DNA of 64,000 nucleotides, from contig JAFYXM010000004.1 of assembly GCA_017546175.1 (NCBI GenBank), positions 1 to 64,000 on the forward strand, read 5' to 3'. The number at the start of each line of letters is the position of its first letter. Within the stretch, counting starts at the first letter, position 1. This DNA comes from Elusimicrobiaceae bacterium (lineage in GTDB: Bacteria; Elusimicrobiota; Elusimicrobia; Elusimicrobiales; Elusimicrobiaceae). The position numbers were made by a program, and so were the translations under genes. Below are positions 1 through 8,155 of the stretch, piece by piece. The notes under the pieces are model-generated. The model saw nothing but the letters and a program-made list of their open reading frames with translations, made no database searches and was not told where the DNA came from.

Positions 1-140
1 AGATGATCATGCCGGGCGACAACGCCGAAATTGAAGTAAAACTCATCACCCCCGTAGCCATGGAAGAAGGATTGCGCTTTGCTATCCGCGAAGGTGGCCA
101 CACGGTAGGTGCCGGTGTTGTAACCAAAATTATTGAGTAG
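1..140 (+). CDS. tuf: Elongation factor Tu, C-terminal end (partial)
   Basis: This is the last 45 codons of an open frame entering from the left edge. It ends at a TAG stop at 138-140. The visible residues ([13 protein letters not shown], then [18 protein letters not shown]) are the conserved C-terminal barrel domain of EF-Tu, which brings aminoacyl-tRNA to the ribosome. In many bacteria tuf is followed directly by rpsJ. Here about 2 kb of unrelated genes and a strong terminator separate the two. Confidence 0.97.
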   Translation, partial: MIMPGDNAEIEVKLITPVAMEEGLRFAIREGGHTVGAGVVTKIIE

Positions 141-167
141 TTTCTTTTAAGAACCCGCTCTTTATTT

Positions 168-205
168 ACACAGCCTAAGGTTTTGGCCTTAGGCTGTGTT
201 ATATT
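168..205 (+). terminator. Intrinsic terminator after tuf
   Basis: A perfect 13-bp stem (ACACAGCCTAAGG / CCTTAGGCTGTGT) with a 6-base loop lies 28 bases after the tuf stop. A T-rich tract follows. It should end the tuf transcript before the lipoprotein gene. Confidence 0.85.
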
Positions 206-217
206 TGCTCTGCAAAG

Positions 218-226
218 TGCTATAAT
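218..226 (+). promoter_or_regulatory. Extended -10 promoter for the lipoprotein gene
   Basis: TGCTATAAT is an extended -10 element 22 bases before the ATG. I see no good -35 box at 17 bp. The TGC-TATAAT form recurs before both tRNAs and one pilin gene in this window. Confidence 0.6.
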
Positions 227-247
227 AAATAAAAAAGGGGAGAAAAT

Positions 248-601
248 ATGAAGAATTTGATTGTTTTATCGTTTTTCGTTTTTACTTTAGTGGGTTGTGC
301 CTCTTATAATGTGCATATGCAAGACCCGCAAAAAGTGGCGGATTATCAAGAATCTTTGTCTGATTACAAATCTTGCAAAACCGATGCCGATTGTACAGCC
401 ATTTCCAAAGGTTGCTGCCCTTGTGACGGGCAAGAGGCCGTAAATCAGAAATATGCGGAAAAACTTAATAAAAAGCGCTTAAACGCTTGTGGGGTAGGTC
501 CGTGTACCCTGCAAATGTGCTACACCGATATTAATGTATCTTGTGTGAACAAGGTTTGCACCGGTACGCCCAAAGAAATGTCTTATTATTCGGTGAGATA
601 A
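248..601 (+). CDS. Cysteine-rich lipoprotein of unknown function
   Basis: A 117-residue protein with a lipoprotein signal: a hydrophobic N-terminus ends in the lipobox LVGC with the lipidated Cys at residue 17. The mature part carries ten more cysteines, including CC and CPC clusters, which suggests a disulfide-bonded envelope domain. A strong SD (GGGGAG) and an extended -10 promoter precede it, and terminators bound it on both sides, so it is probably monocistronic. I do not recognise a family. Envelope location is well supported; function is unknown. Confidence 0.85.
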   Translation: MKNLIVLSFFVFTLVGCASYNVHMQDPQKVADYQESLSDYKSCKTDADCTAISKGCCPCDGQEAVNQKYAEKLNKKRLNACGVGPCTLQMCYTDINVSCVNKVCTGTPKEMSYYSVR

Positions 602-616
602 AAATTTAAGACAAGT

Positions 617-646
617 AAAAACCCCTCCGAGCGGAGGGGTTTTTTA
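617..646. terminator. Bidirectional terminator between lipoprotein gene and apt
   Basis: A CCCCTCC/GGAGGGG stem with a short loop is flanked by an A run on the left and a T run on the right, so it works for both converging genes. The apt stop codon lies in the T run. Confidence 0.88.
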
Positions 647-1180
647 TATGATTTCAATGGTTTGTAAGTCTTTAAGAATGGGATTGCTTTTTCTCATTTT
701 TTCCAAGACTTCCACATCCGTCAAATGCACGGCTAAAAGCATTTTTTTGCCCTTTTCTTCCAAGGCATTTTTTACGGCAGCCACCGTTTGCCCCGTGGCA
801 AAAATATCATCAATATAAATCAGATTATCGTATTTAGCTAACAAATCGCCGTCCATTTCCATATCATAGCTGGTATATTCGTTGGTAATGTGGAAACGAT
901 AGGGGTTATTGGGAATTTTGCCTTTTTTGCGAATGGTAAGGATAGGCAAGCCCAATTTGTAGGCTACGGGCGTGCTGAACAAAAATCCGCGTGCTTCGGT
1001 GCTGATAATAGCGGTCTTGGCCAATACGTCTGCCGGTACAGCCTTTTGAATTTCTTCGCAAAATTTGTCTATGACCGTTCTGAAATGTTCCGGCTTTTCA
1101 AGCAGGCCGTTAATATCAATAAAATTCACGCCCTTAATGGGGTAGTCTTTTACAATGGAAAGTCCGTAATTTTGAGTCAT
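644..1180 (-). CDS. apt: Adenine phosphoribosyltransferase
   Basis: A 178-residue type I phosphoribosyltransferase. It converts adenine and PRPP to AMP in purine salvage. The PRPP-binding loop is IYIDDIFATGQT (residues 121-132), and EARGF (62-66) matches the APRT signature. The N-terminal DYPIKGVNFIDI is also typical of the family. The start has an AGGA site 6 bases upstream. It lies 37 bases downstream of the ankyrin gene on the same strand and is probably co-transcribed. Length is normal. A related purine PRTase is possible but less likely. Confidence 0.92.
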   Translation of the reverse strand: MTQNYGLSIVKDYPIKGVNFIDINGLLEKPEHFRTVIDKFCEEIQKAVPADVLAKTAIISTEARGFLFSTPVAYKLGLPILTIRKKGKIPNNPYRFHITNEYTSYDMEMDGDLLAKYDNLIYIDDIFATGQTVAAVKNALEEKGKKMLLAVHLTDVEVLEKMRKSNPILKDLQTIEII

Positions 1181-1217
1181 AAAAAATCCTAAAATTGAAA
1201 TAGTATTTTGGCAATAC

Positions 1218-1919
1218 TTATCTATTTTGTAATAAATTGACTATTTCTGTCAAATTCTTTTCTTGGGCAAGGTCCAAAGCGGTCTTGCCGTCTTTGTTTT
1301 TAAGCTGAGTGTCAATGGCGGGTTGCGCCAGCAAAAGCTCCACAATATCTTTATGTCCGTTCCACACCGCCACATGCAAAGGGGTGTTGCCATTGGAAGC
1401 ATAGGGGATATTTATATGATCGGGATATTCTTTTAAAGCTTTTTCTACGGTCTCTTTGTTCCCGTCCAATATGCTTTGCAGAAGTGGGGTGATGGTATGA
1501 GATGGTTTTGGTATTTCTATAGGAGCTGGGTCCGACTTTGGCATAGCTTTTTTTAGTTTGCGGTAATGTTTCCCAAGAAGCGCGGTCCCAATAGAGCTAA
1601 TAAGAAAAAATGGCCCCAAAAAAGGAAGTGCAAATAAAAGCCACCAACCCACGCCCTGACTATCGGTGTTTTTTCCTCCCACAAGCAAAAGACAAAAAGG
1701 AATTAGGAAGATAATAGAAAATAAAAGACAAGTAATACAAGAAACGATAATCAGACTTATTTTAGTCCTTGAAAAAGCTTTTTCCGAGAAAACAACCGGC
1801 TTTTCGGTTTCTTCTTGATTTTTATAGGGGTTTACTTTATTTCTGCCTTTGTAGTGCAGAAGAACAGGAAAAGCAATAGAAAATATAATAATTGCGCCGA
1901 GCAAACAATAGTAGAACAT
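1218..1919 (-). CDS. Ankyrin-repeat membrane protein
   Basis: A 233-residue protein with hydrophobic segments at about 3-21, 54-80 and 91-113. After a Pro-rich hinge near 128-143, ankyrin repeats fill residues 144-233, with the clear core TPLHVAVWNGHKDIVELLL and a second TALDLAQEKN unit. Ankyrin repeats bind proteins, so it may be a membrane-anchored adaptor; its partner is unknown. A GGAG SD precedes the ATG, and TATAAT (complement of 1957-1962) is a possible -10. apt follows in the same direction. Confidence 0.82.
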   Translation of the reverse strand: MFYYCLLGAIIIFSIAFPVLLHYKGRNKVNPYKNQEETEKPVVFSEKAFSRTKISLIIVSCITCLLFSIIFLIPFCLLLVGGKNTDSQGVGWWLLFALPFLGPFFLISSIGTALLGKHYRKLKKAMPKSDPAPIEIPKPSHTITPLLQSILDGNKETVEKALKEYPDHINIPYASNGNTPLHVAVWNGHKDIVELLLAQPAIDTQLKNKDGKTALDLAQEKNLTEIVNLLQNR

Positions 1920-2032
1920 AAAATCTCCTTTTCTCTATTTACAAGTAACCCCGATTATTATACAATATATATAGGTTAAATATAGTGTTGGCGTTTTGAA
2001 ATGGGCAGGGTGAAAATCCCAAAGTAAAAAAC

Positions 2033-2063
2033 CTGACACAAAGCCCTCTGAATATAGTATAAT
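2033..2063 (+). promoter_or_regulatory. Probable promoter of the S10 superoperon
   Basis: CTGACA (2033-2038) and a perfect TATAAT (2058-2063) are separated by 19 bp. Transcription would begin near 2070, leaving a leader of about 110 bases before rpsJ. The spacer is slightly long, but no better site was seen. Confidence 0.6.
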
Positions 2064-2087
2064 ATTTATACGTATCAGAAATTAGGT

Positions 2088-2152
2088 GGCAAACCCACTT
2101 GGCTCGTCGGAGAAAGATGAGCCGGAGAGGGGTTTACTGCCGATAATTTTTT
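2088..2152 (+). promoter_or_regulatory. Structured S10 leader, possible attenuator
   Basis: The leader folds into a nested hairpin. The outer arms are GGC-AAACCC (2088-2096) and GGGTTT-act-GCC (2130-2141). An inner arm pairs GGCTC (2101-2105) with GAGCC (2119-2123). Six Ts follow at 2147-2152, so the outer stem resembles an intrinsic terminator. S10 leaders in other bacteria are known sites of autoregulation by L4; whether this one works that way is inference. Confidence 0.6.
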
Positions 2153-2180
2153 ATTTACAAGAAGTTCTAAGGAACAAAAA

Positions 2181-2525
2181 ATGGCAGAAAAAACTGAAAA
2201 AAAAGCTAGAATTCTCAGCCAAGAAAGAATCCGCATCAAACTGCGCTCTTACGATCACCGCATGCTTGACAACAGCGTTGCCCGCATCGTGGAAACCGCG
2301 CAGAAAACCGGTGCTATCGTCGCCGGTCCGGTTCTTTTGCCGGTGCGCATTAAGAAGTACACCGTACTTCGCTCTCCGCACACTGACAAAAAATCCCGTG
2401 AGCAGTTTGAAATGCGTATCCACAAACGGCTGATTGACCTGAAAAGTCCCACCTCTAAGACCGTCGATGAGTTGATGAAATTAGACCTCCCCGCCGGTGT
2501 TGATGTGGCAATTAAAAGCAACTAA
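2181..2525 (+). CDS. rpsJ: 30S ribosomal protein S10
   Basis: A 114-residue S10, part of the 30S head and also the NusE elongation-factor partner. The core [16 protein letters not shown] and the loop [17 protein letters not shown] are canonical. It carries about 12 extra charged N-terminal residues. AAGGAA lies 5 bases before the ATG. It is the first gene of the superoperon, directly after the structured leader. Confidence 0.98.
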   Translation: MAEKTEKKARILSQERIRIKLRSYDHRMLDNSVARIVETAQKTGAIVAGPVLLPVRIKKYTVLRSPHTDKKSREQFEMRIHKRLIDLKSPTSKTVDELMKLDLPAGVDVAIKSN

Positions 2526-2540
2526 TAAGGAAAAAAACAG

Positions 2541-3332
2541 ATGGTAGAAGAAAACATCCAAGCTGCTGGCGCCCAAGAGGCAACCCCCGTTGCTGAAGCG
2601 GCCAAAGCAGAAACTGTCAAAGAAGCTCCGGCTACATTCCGTTTTGTACTCGGCGAAAAAGTGGGCATGACCCAGCTCTTTGATGAAAAAGGCAACCTGC
2701 ATGGTGTTTCCGTCGTAAAAGCCGGCCCCTGCAAAGTTGTACGTGTCAGAACCCAAGAAAAAGACGGCTACAACGCCGTTTGTGTAGGTTTTGGCGAAGT
2801 GAAAGAAAGCAAACTGAACAAGCCCGAACTCGGCTATTTCAAAAAAGCTAACACGACCCCCGTCCGCCACTTGAAAGAACATCGCGTGGCCGACGTGAAC
2901 GGTTTCGAAATCGGTCAGGTCATTTCACTCGAAAAAATTTTTAAACCCGGCGATTATGTAGATGTGCAGGGCAGCATTAAAGGTCACGGCTTTGCCGGTG
3001 CGATGAAACGCCACGGCTTTGCCGGTCAACCTGCCTCCCACGGTGCCTCTGATAGAGAAAGAGCTCCCGGTGGTTTGGCTTCCCGCCGCTCTTTGGGTAA
3101 AGTATTGTCCGGTCAGCGTATGGCTGGTCACTACGGTACCACGACGCACACCGTCGCCAAAATTGAAGTTATCAAAGTAGACGCTGAAAACAACTTGCTG
3201 TTCCTCAAAGGCTCCGTCCCCGGTGCCAAAGGCAGCATCGTGTCTGTCTTGGAAACTTCCAAAAACAGAAAACATGTTGTGGCTCCTATCGTGCAGAAAA
3301 TCTCTGCTTCTAAAGCCGCTAACAGGAAGTAA
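2541..3332 (+). CDS. rplC: 50S ribosomal protein L3
   Basis: L3 nucleates 50S assembly and reaches toward the peptidyl-transferase centre. The hallmark loop KGHGFAGAMKRHGFAGQPASHG is followed by QRMAGHYG. At 263 residues it is longer than the usual 205-220. About 32 residues rich in Ala and Glu precede the normal start (FVLGEKVGMTQLF), and the C-terminus adds a basic tail. The SD AAGGA is 9 bases before the ATG, and no internal start at residue 32 is visible, so the extension looks real. Confidence 0.97.
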   Translation: MVEENIQAAGAQEATPVAEAAKAETVKEAPATFRFVLGEKVGMTQLFDEKGNLHGVSVVKAGPCKVVRVRTQEKDGYNAVCVGFGEVKESKLNKPELGYFKKANTTPVRHLKEHRVADVNGFEIGQVISLEKIFKPGDYVDVQGSIKGHGFAGAMKRHGFAGQPASHGASDRERAPGGLASRRSLGKVLSGQRMAGHYGTTTHTVAKIEVIKVDAENNLLFLKGSVPGAKGSIVSVLETSKNRKHVVAPIVQKISASKAANRK

Positions 3333-3343
3333 GGACTTTGACC

Positions 3344-3973
3344 ATGGAAACTAAAGTTTTAGATATCAAAGGTAAAGAACAAGGCACCATCGCCTTGCCG
3401 GAAAGCTTGTTCTCTGTCAAGCCGAACCCGACCTTCCTTCACGAAGTCATCACCGCCTTCTTGGCCAACCAAAGAAGAGGTACTGCGGATGTAAAAACCC
3501 GTGCCGAAGTATCCGGTACCGGTAAAAAACCGTGGAAACAGAAAGGCACCGGCCGCGCCCGTCAGGGTAGCTTGCGCGCCCCTCAGTCCCGCCACGGTGG
3601 TGTGGCCTTTGGTCCTACCCCGCACTCTTATCGCCAAGAATTGCCCGTCGCCAAACGCCGCGCCGCTATTGCGCAGTCTTTGTCGGCCAAATTTGCTGAA
3701 GGCAACATTGTGGTCTTAGACAGCTTAACCTTGAAAGAACCCAAAACCAAAGCTTTCGCCGAAGTATTGAACGTGCTTTCCGCCGGTCGCAAACCGTTGG
3801 TGCTCGCCAATATTGACGAAGTGACTCGTTTGGCTTCTCGCAACGTAGCTGGCTTGACCCAAATGGCTCCTCAGGATGCCAATGCCTACGCGGTGCTCAA
3901 CAGCAGCAAAGTCATCTTGACCAAAGATGCCGTTGAAACCTTGACCAAGACTTTCGTTAAGGAGGCCAAATAA
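3344..3973 (+). CDS. rplD: 50S ribosomal protein L4
   Basis: L4 lines the peptide exit tunnel. The tunnel loop (GTGKKPWKQKGTGRARQGSLRAP) is canonical. In several bacteria L4 represses its own operon through the S10 leader. I place the start at ATG 3344, 8 bases after AAGGA, rather than the in-frame TTG at 3338; this gives 209 residues. Its stop overlaps the rplW ATG by one base. Confidence 0.97.
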   Translation: METKVLDIKGKEQGTIALPESLFSVKPNPTFLHEVITAFLANQRRGTADVKTRAEVSGTGKKPWKQKGTGRARQGSLRAPQSRHGGVAFGPTPHSYRQELPVAKRRAAIAQSLSAKFAEGNIVVLDSLTLKEPKTKAFAEVLNVLSAGRKPLVLANIDEVTRLASRNVAGLTQMAPQDANAYAVLNSSKVILTKDAVETLTKTFVKEAK

Positions 3974-4266
3974 TGAGAACGTATAGCATTTTGAAAAAGC
4001 CCCTTTTGACTGAAAAGAGCTTGATTGAACGCGATACCCAAAACCGCTACGGCTTCGTAGTCGCCAAAGATGCTTCTAAAGGCGAAATCAAAACGGCCGT
4101 AGAAAAAATCTTCAACGTCACTGTAACGAAAATCAACACCATCACTGTGCGCGGTAAAATGCACAGAATGGGACGCTTTGCCGGTAAAAGACCGGACTTC
4201 AAAAAAGCTTTCGTGACCTTGAAAGAAGGCGATAAAATCGACGTGGTAGAAACCACGGCGAAGTAG
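3973..4266 (+). CDS. rplW: 50S ribosomal protein L23
   Basis: A 97-residue L23 at the exit of the peptide tunnel, where trigger factor and SRP dock. The opening ILKKPLLTEKS and the later KMHRMGRFAGKRPDFKKA are family-typical. The ATG overlaps the rplD stop (TAATG), and GGAGG lies upstream within rplD, so translation is coupled. Confidence 0.97.
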   Translation: MRTYSILKKPLLTEKSLIERDTQNRYGFVVAKDASKGEIKTAVEKIFNVTVTKINTITVRGKMHRMGRFAGKRPDFKKAFVTLKEGDKIDVVETTAK

Positions 4267-4286
4267 AATAAGGAGAACTACTAACT

Positions 4287-5126
4287 ATGCCTATCAAGAC
4301 ATTTAGACCTTATACTCCTTCCAGGAGAACCATTACGGTTGCTGATTTCTCCGAAATCACCAAAACCACTCCGGAAAAGAGATTAACCAAAGGTCTGCGC
4401 AAAACCGGCGGTCGTAACAACACCGGTATGATCATGGTTCGCCACATTGGCGGCGGTCATAAACGCGCATACAGACAAATTGATTTTAAAAGAGAAAAAT
4501 ACGGCGTGCCCGCTACGGTCGTTTCTATTGAATACGATCCGAACAGAAGCGCCCGCATTTGTCTTTTGAAATATGCCGACGGCGACAAACGCTACATCTT
4601 GCACCCCATTGGTGTTAAAGTGGGTGATGTGTTGATGAGCGGTCCTCAAGCCGATATTAAAGTGGGTAACTGCCTTGCTTTGAAAAATATTCCTGAAGGT
4701 ACTTTTATCCACGCGATTGAATTGCAAGTCGGCAAAGGTGCGCAACTTGCGCGCAGCGCCGGTTCTCAAGGCCAATTGATGGCTAAAGAATCCGACTATG
4801 CCCACATCAAAATGCCGTCTGGCGAAATCCGCCTGGTTCCCAGCGCCTGCTGCGCTACCATCGGACAGGTGGGCAACGTAGATCATGCCAACATCGTTAT
4901 CGGTAATGCCGGTCGCAAACGCCACCGCGGTGTAAAACCGACGGTACGCGGTAGCGCTATGAACGCTGTTGACCACCCGATGGGTGGTGGCCGTGGTCAC
5001 GGTAAGGGTGGAAACATTCCTCGCTCTCCGTGGAACCAACCGGCTCGCGGTCTGAAGACCCGCTCCACCAAGAAAGTATGGGGCTGGATGATTGTCAGCG
5101 ACAGAAGAAAAAATAAGGTTAAATAA
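4287..5126 (+). CDS. rplB: 50S ribosomal protein L2
   Basis: A 279-residue L2, needed for subunit joining and peptidyl transfer. The signature [20 protein letters not shown] holds the conserved catalytic-region residues, with a His-rich loop at [28 protein letters not shown] is also typical. Normal length; AAGGAG precedes the ATG. Confidence 0.98.
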   Translation: MPIKTFRPYTPSRRTITVADFSEITKTTPEKRLTKGLRKTGGRNNTGMIMVRHIGGGHKRAYRQIDFKREKYGVPATVVSIEYDPNRSARICLLKYADGDKRYILHPIGVKVGDVLMSGPQADIKVGNCLALKNIPEGTFIHAIELQVGKGAQLARSAGSQGQLMAKESDYAHIKMPSGEIRLVPSACCATIGQVGNVDHANIVIGNAGRKRHRGVKPTVRGSAMNAVDHPMGGGRGHGKGGNIPRSPWNQPARGLKTRSTKKVWGWMIVSDRRKNKVK

Positions 5127-5128
5127 CT

Positions 5129-5413
5129 ATGGGAAGATCAACTAAAAAAGGTCCTTATGTGGATTTAAACCTGTTGGAAAAGGTTCAAAAAATGAACGCC
5201 TCCAACGAAAAGAAACCTATTAAAACGTGGGCTAGAGCCTGCACGATTATCCCGGAATTCGTGGGACATACCTTCTTGGTACATAACGGCCGGAAGTTTT
5301 TACCCATCTACATTTCCGAGAGAATGGTAGGTTACAAACTCGGTGAATTCTCTTTCACCCGGTTGTTCAAAGGTCACGGTGGTATGACGAAAGATTCCAC
5401 CGCCTTGAAATAA
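5129..5413 (+). CDS. rpsS: 30S ribosomal protein S19
   Basis: A 94-residue S19 from the 30S head, which contacts S13 and 23S r[29 protein letters not shown] and [12 protein letters not shown] are conserved. The start lies 2 bases after the rplB stop, so translation is probably coupled. Confidence 0.98.
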   Translation: MGRSTKKGPYVDLNLLEKVQKMNASNEKKPIKTWARACTIIPEFVGHTFLVHNGRKFLPIYISERMVGYKLGEFSFTRLFKGHGGMTKDSTALK

Positions 5414-5429
5414 GAGTTGAGGATTTGAT

Positions 5430-5789
5430 ATGGAAGCTTGTGCAAAAGCTAAATTTCAACGCTACGGCAGCCGTAAGGTGAACCTGGTGCTTGACCAAAT
5501 CCGCGGCAAAAACGTAAAGGCGGCGGAAGACGTTCTTCCGTTTATCGCCAAACGCACCGCTGATTTAGTGGCCAAAACCATTCACAGCGCTGCTGCGAAC
5601 TTAGAAGTCAAAGCCGGTAAAAAGCTGGACTTCAGCAAAGTCTTCATTAAAGAAGCTTACGCGAACTTGGGCCCCAGCGGCCACTTGAAACGGATTCAAC
5701 CCGGCCCGCAAGGCCGTGCCATGCCTTACAAAAAGAGCATGTGCCACCTGACGGTCATTGTTTCCGACGAAAAAAAGGGAGGTCGCTAA
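5430..5789 (+). CDS. rplV: 50S ribosomal protein L22
   Basis: A 119-residue L22 that lines the exit-tunnel constriction with L4. The globular part ([21 protein letters not shown]) and the beta-hairpin with its basic tip ([22 protein letters not shown]) are present. TTGAGGA precedes the ATG. rpsC follows 3 bases later. Confidence 0.97.
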   Translation: MEACAKAKFQRYGSRKVNLVLDQIRGKNVKAAEDVLPFIAKRTADLVAKTIHSAAANLEVKAGKKLDFSKVFIKEAYANLGPSGHLKRIQPGPQGRAMPYKKSMCHLTVIVSDEKKGGR

Positions 5790-5792
5790 ACT

Positions 5793-6527
5793 ATGGGACA
5801 CAAGATTCACCCTCGGTCCATTAGACTTGGTTATATTCAGGATTGGCGTTCCCGCTGGTTCGCCCCCAAGAATATGCCTGCGTTGATCATGGAAGATTTC
5901 CAGATTCGCAAAATTGTGGACGACAAATTTAAAATGGCCGCAGTCAGCTATGTGGGTATTGAACGTGCCGGCGCTTTCTTGCGCTTGAACATTCATACCG
6001 CCCGCCCGGGTGTGGTCATCGGCAAAAAAGGCGCCGACATTGAAGCCTTGCGCAAAGAAATTGAAGCATTGACCGGTAGCAAAACCTTTGTCAACGTTAT
6101 CGAAATCAAAAATCCGGAAACGGATGCGCAGCTCGTGGCGCAAAATATCGCTATGCAGCTTGAAAAACGTGCCCACTACGGCGCTGCCATGAAAAAGGCT
6201 ATTGAAAAAGCCTTGCAAGGCAAAGCTTTGGGTATTAAAATCATGGTCTCCGGTCGTTTAGGCGGTGCTGAAATTGCCCGTACCGAATGGAAACGTGAAG
6301 GCCGCGTACCCCTGCATACCCTGTGCGCTGATATTGACTACGGTTTTACCGAAGCTCAGACGGTCAGCGGAAAAATCGGTATTAAAGTGTGGATTTTCAA
6401 AAGAACTCACTTCGCCAAATCTCCCAAAGAGATTATGAATGAGCTCAAAAAACACCGCGACATTACCGAAGGCACGACCGATGCTGGAGCCGTAGAAAAC
6501 GTAGCTCCCGTCAAGGAAATCAAATAG
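5793..6527 (+). CDS. rpsC: 30S ribosomal protein S3
   Basis: A 244-residue S3 at the mRNA entry channel. It opens MGHKIHPRSIRLGYIQDWRS. The KH domain motif VVIGKKGADIEALRKEI and the C-terminal GRLGGAEIARTEW are clear. A loose tail of about 25 residues after the conserved domain is unremarkable. GGGAGG lies upstream of the ATG, at the end of rplV. Confidence 0.98.
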   Translation: MGHKIHPRSIRLGYIQDWRSRWFAPKNMPALIMEDFQIRKIVDDKFKMAAVSYVGIERAGAFLRLNIHTARPGVVIGKKGADIEALRKEIEALTGSKTFVNVIEIKNPETDAQLVAQNIAMQLEKRAHYGAAMKKAIEKALQGKALGIKIMVSGRLGGAEIARTEWKREGRVPLHTLCADIDYGFTEAQTVSGKIGIKVWIFKRTHFAKSPKEIMNELKKHRDITEGTTDAGAVENVAPVKEIK

Positions 6528-6539
6528 AGGAATTTACTT

Positions 6540-6950
6540 ATGTTGATGCCTAAAAGAGTAAAATATCGTAAACCGCACAGCGCTCCCCGCATTAAGGGTA
6601 ACGCTACCCGCGGCGCCGAAGTGGTGTTCGGCGAATTTGGCCTCAAAGCGTTGGAACCGAAATGGATCACCGCTCGCCAGATTGAAGCGGCTCGTATCAC
6701 GCTGTCCAGATTTATCAAGAAAAAAGGTAAACTTTGGATTCGCGTTTTCCCCGACAAAGCCATCACCAAGCACCCCGCCGAAACCCGTATGGGTAAAGGT
6801 AAAGGCGCTCCGGACCATTGGGTGGCCGTCGTGAAACCGGGCACCATCTTGTTTGAACTTGAAGGCGCCACGTTGGAAGATACCAAACACGCTATGCGCT
6901 TGGCTTCCGACAAATTGCCCATCAAGACCAAACTGGTAACGAGAAGATAG
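6540..6950 (+). CDS. rplP: 50S ribosomal protein L16
   Basis: A 136-residue L16, which helps position A-site tRNA. It begins [11 protein letters not shown], the standard start, and includes [25 protein letters not shown] and [23 protein letters not shown] is the ribosome binding site. rpmC begins 1 base after its stop. Confidence 0.98.
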   Translation: MLMPKRVKYRKPHSAPRIKGNATRGAEVVFGEFGLKALEPKWITARQIEAARITLSRFIKKKGKLWIRVFPDKAITKHPAETRMGKGKGAPDHWVAVVKPGTILFELEGATLEDTKHAMRLASDKLPIKTKLVTRR

Positions 6951-6951
6951 T

Positions 6952-7155
6952 ATGAAGACCAACGAAAAAGAAGCTTTGAAAAATAAAACCGTGGCCGAGC
7001 TTAACGAAGCTTTAGCCAAGGCGCAGGAAAAGAAATTTAATCTTCTTTTCAAACACAGCACCACCCCCATCGCTAATCCGATGGAAATTCGGGCGGTCAG
7101 ACGCGAGATTGCTCTTCTGAAAACGTTAATCAACCAGAAGAACGAGCAGAAATAA
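6952..7155 (+). CDS. rpmC: 50S ribosomal protein L29
   Basis: A 67-residue two-helix L29 at the tunnel exit beside L23. The motif [22 protein letters not shown] is typical, as is the Arg/Ile-rich second helix. It is packed between rplP and rpsQ with a 1-base gap upstream, so it is probably translated by coupling. Confidence 0.96.
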   Translation: MKTNEKEALKNKTVAELNEALAKAQEKKFNLLFKHSTTPIANPMEIRAVRREIALLKTLINQKNEQK

Positions 7156-7166
7156 GAGGTTTATAC

Positions 7167-7436
7167 ATGGAAAATCAAGAAACCCGCGGCCTGAGAAAGG
7201 TCCTCACTGGTGAAGTTGTCTCGGACAAGATGAACAAGACCCGCGTCGTAAAAGTAGAACGCTTGGTCCGTCACGGTCTGTACAGCAAAACCCTGAAGAG
7301 AGCGGCGAAATACCATGCCCACGATGAAGCCAACGAAACCAAAATTGGCGATAAAGTGGAAATCATGAGCACCCGCCCGTTGTCTAAAACGACCAAATGG
7401 CGCATTTCCAAAATTGTGGAAAGAGCCAAAGCTTAG
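7167..7436 (+). CDS. rpsQ: 30S ribosomal protein S17
   Basis: An 89-residue OB-fold primary 16S binder. [21 protein letters not shown], then [30 protein letters not shown]-like residues match the family. AGAGG precedes the ATG. The next gene, rplN, is 28 bases downstream. Confidence 0.97.
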   Translation: MENQETRGLRKVLTGEVVSDKMNKTRVVKVERLVRHGLYSKTLKRAAKYHAHDEANETKIGDKVEIMSTRPLSKTTKWRISKIVERAKA

Positions 7437-7464
7437 TTTTGTAAGAAAACTACGGAGTTAATGT

Positions 7465-7833
7465 ATGATTCAATTAAGAAGCATCGTCAACGTGGCTGAC
7501 AATTCCGGCGCCAGAAAAGTGCAATGCTTTAAAGTGCGCGGTGGTCACCACCGGGATATCGCAACCCTCGGAGACGTAGTAATGTGCTCTGTAAGAGATG
7601 CGATCCCTACTTCCGCCATTAAAAAAGGCGACGTGGTACGTGCAGTAGTAGTGCGCGTAGCCCGTGAAAAAAGACGCAAAGACGGTTCCTATATTCGTTT
7701 TGATGACAACGCCGTTTGCATCATCAACGACAATGGCGAACCCAAAGGTACTCGTGTATTCGGCCCCATTGCCAGAGAATTACGGGAAAAGAACTTCCTG
7801 AAAATCATCTCCTTGGCACCGGAGGTAATCTAA
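7465..7833 (+). CDS. rplN: 50S ribosomal protein L14
   Basis: A 122-residue L14 at the subunit interface. [21 protein letters not shown] and the C-terminal [20 protein letters not shown] are nearly invariant in bacteria. The stop overlaps the rplX start (TAATG). Confidence 0.98.
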   Translation: MIQLRSIVNVADNSGARKVQCFKVRGGHHRDIATLGDVVMCSVRDAIPTSAIKKGDVVRAVVVRVAREKRRKDGSYIRFDDNAVCIINDNGEPKGTRVFGPIARELREKNFLKIISLAPEVI

Positions 7834-8141
7834 TGCAAGTCAAGAAAAACGATACTGTATTGATTTTGTCCGGTAAAGACAAAGGCAAGAAAGGGGAAGT
7901 GAAATCTGTAAACCCGTCCAAAAATACCGTAACGGTAGTGGGCATTAACATGATTTCCAAACACGTGAAACCTTCCCAAAACAAACAGGGCGGCATTCAG
8001 AAAATGGAAGCTCCGTTGGACGCCTCCAATGTCGCCGTCGTTTGCGGAAAATGCAAAAAAGCCATGACCCCCAAAATCCAAATTTTGGAAAATGGTGAAA
8101 AAGTGCGTGTCTGCCGCAAATGCAACGAAACGCTCATTTAA
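7833..8141 (+). CDS. rplX: 50S ribosomal protein L24, zinc-ribbon form
   Basis: A 102-residue L24, an early assembly initiator. The KOW motif (VLILSGKDKGKKGEVKSV) is at the N-terminus. The C-terminal half holds CGKC and CRKC, a four-Cys zinc ribbon found in the C+ form. The frame stays open upstream, but I choose the ATG at 7833, which overlaps the rplN stop and has GGAGG 7 bases before it. Confidence 0.97.
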   Translation: MQVKKNDTVLILSGKDKGKKGEVKSVNPSKNTVTVVGINMISKHVKPSQNKQGGIQKMEAPLDASNVAVVCGKCKKAMTPKIQILENGEKVRVCRKCNETLI

Positions 8142-8155
8142 TCTAGGTAAGAAAA

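Noticed and set aside
890-1192. Plus-strand frame of 100 codons.
   Set aside because: It lies antisense to apt, which has clear catalytic motifs.
2086-2433. Open frame on the plus strand starting in the S10 leader (115 codons).
   Set aside because: It overlaps rpsJ in another frame, has no SD, and its composition is that of an out-of-frame ribosomal gene.
4383-5039. Minus-strand frame of 218 codons.
   Set aside because: Antisense shadow of rplB; no SD and no family match.
5601-6218. Minus-strand frame of 205 codons.
   Set aside because: Antisense to rplV and rpsC, both certain.
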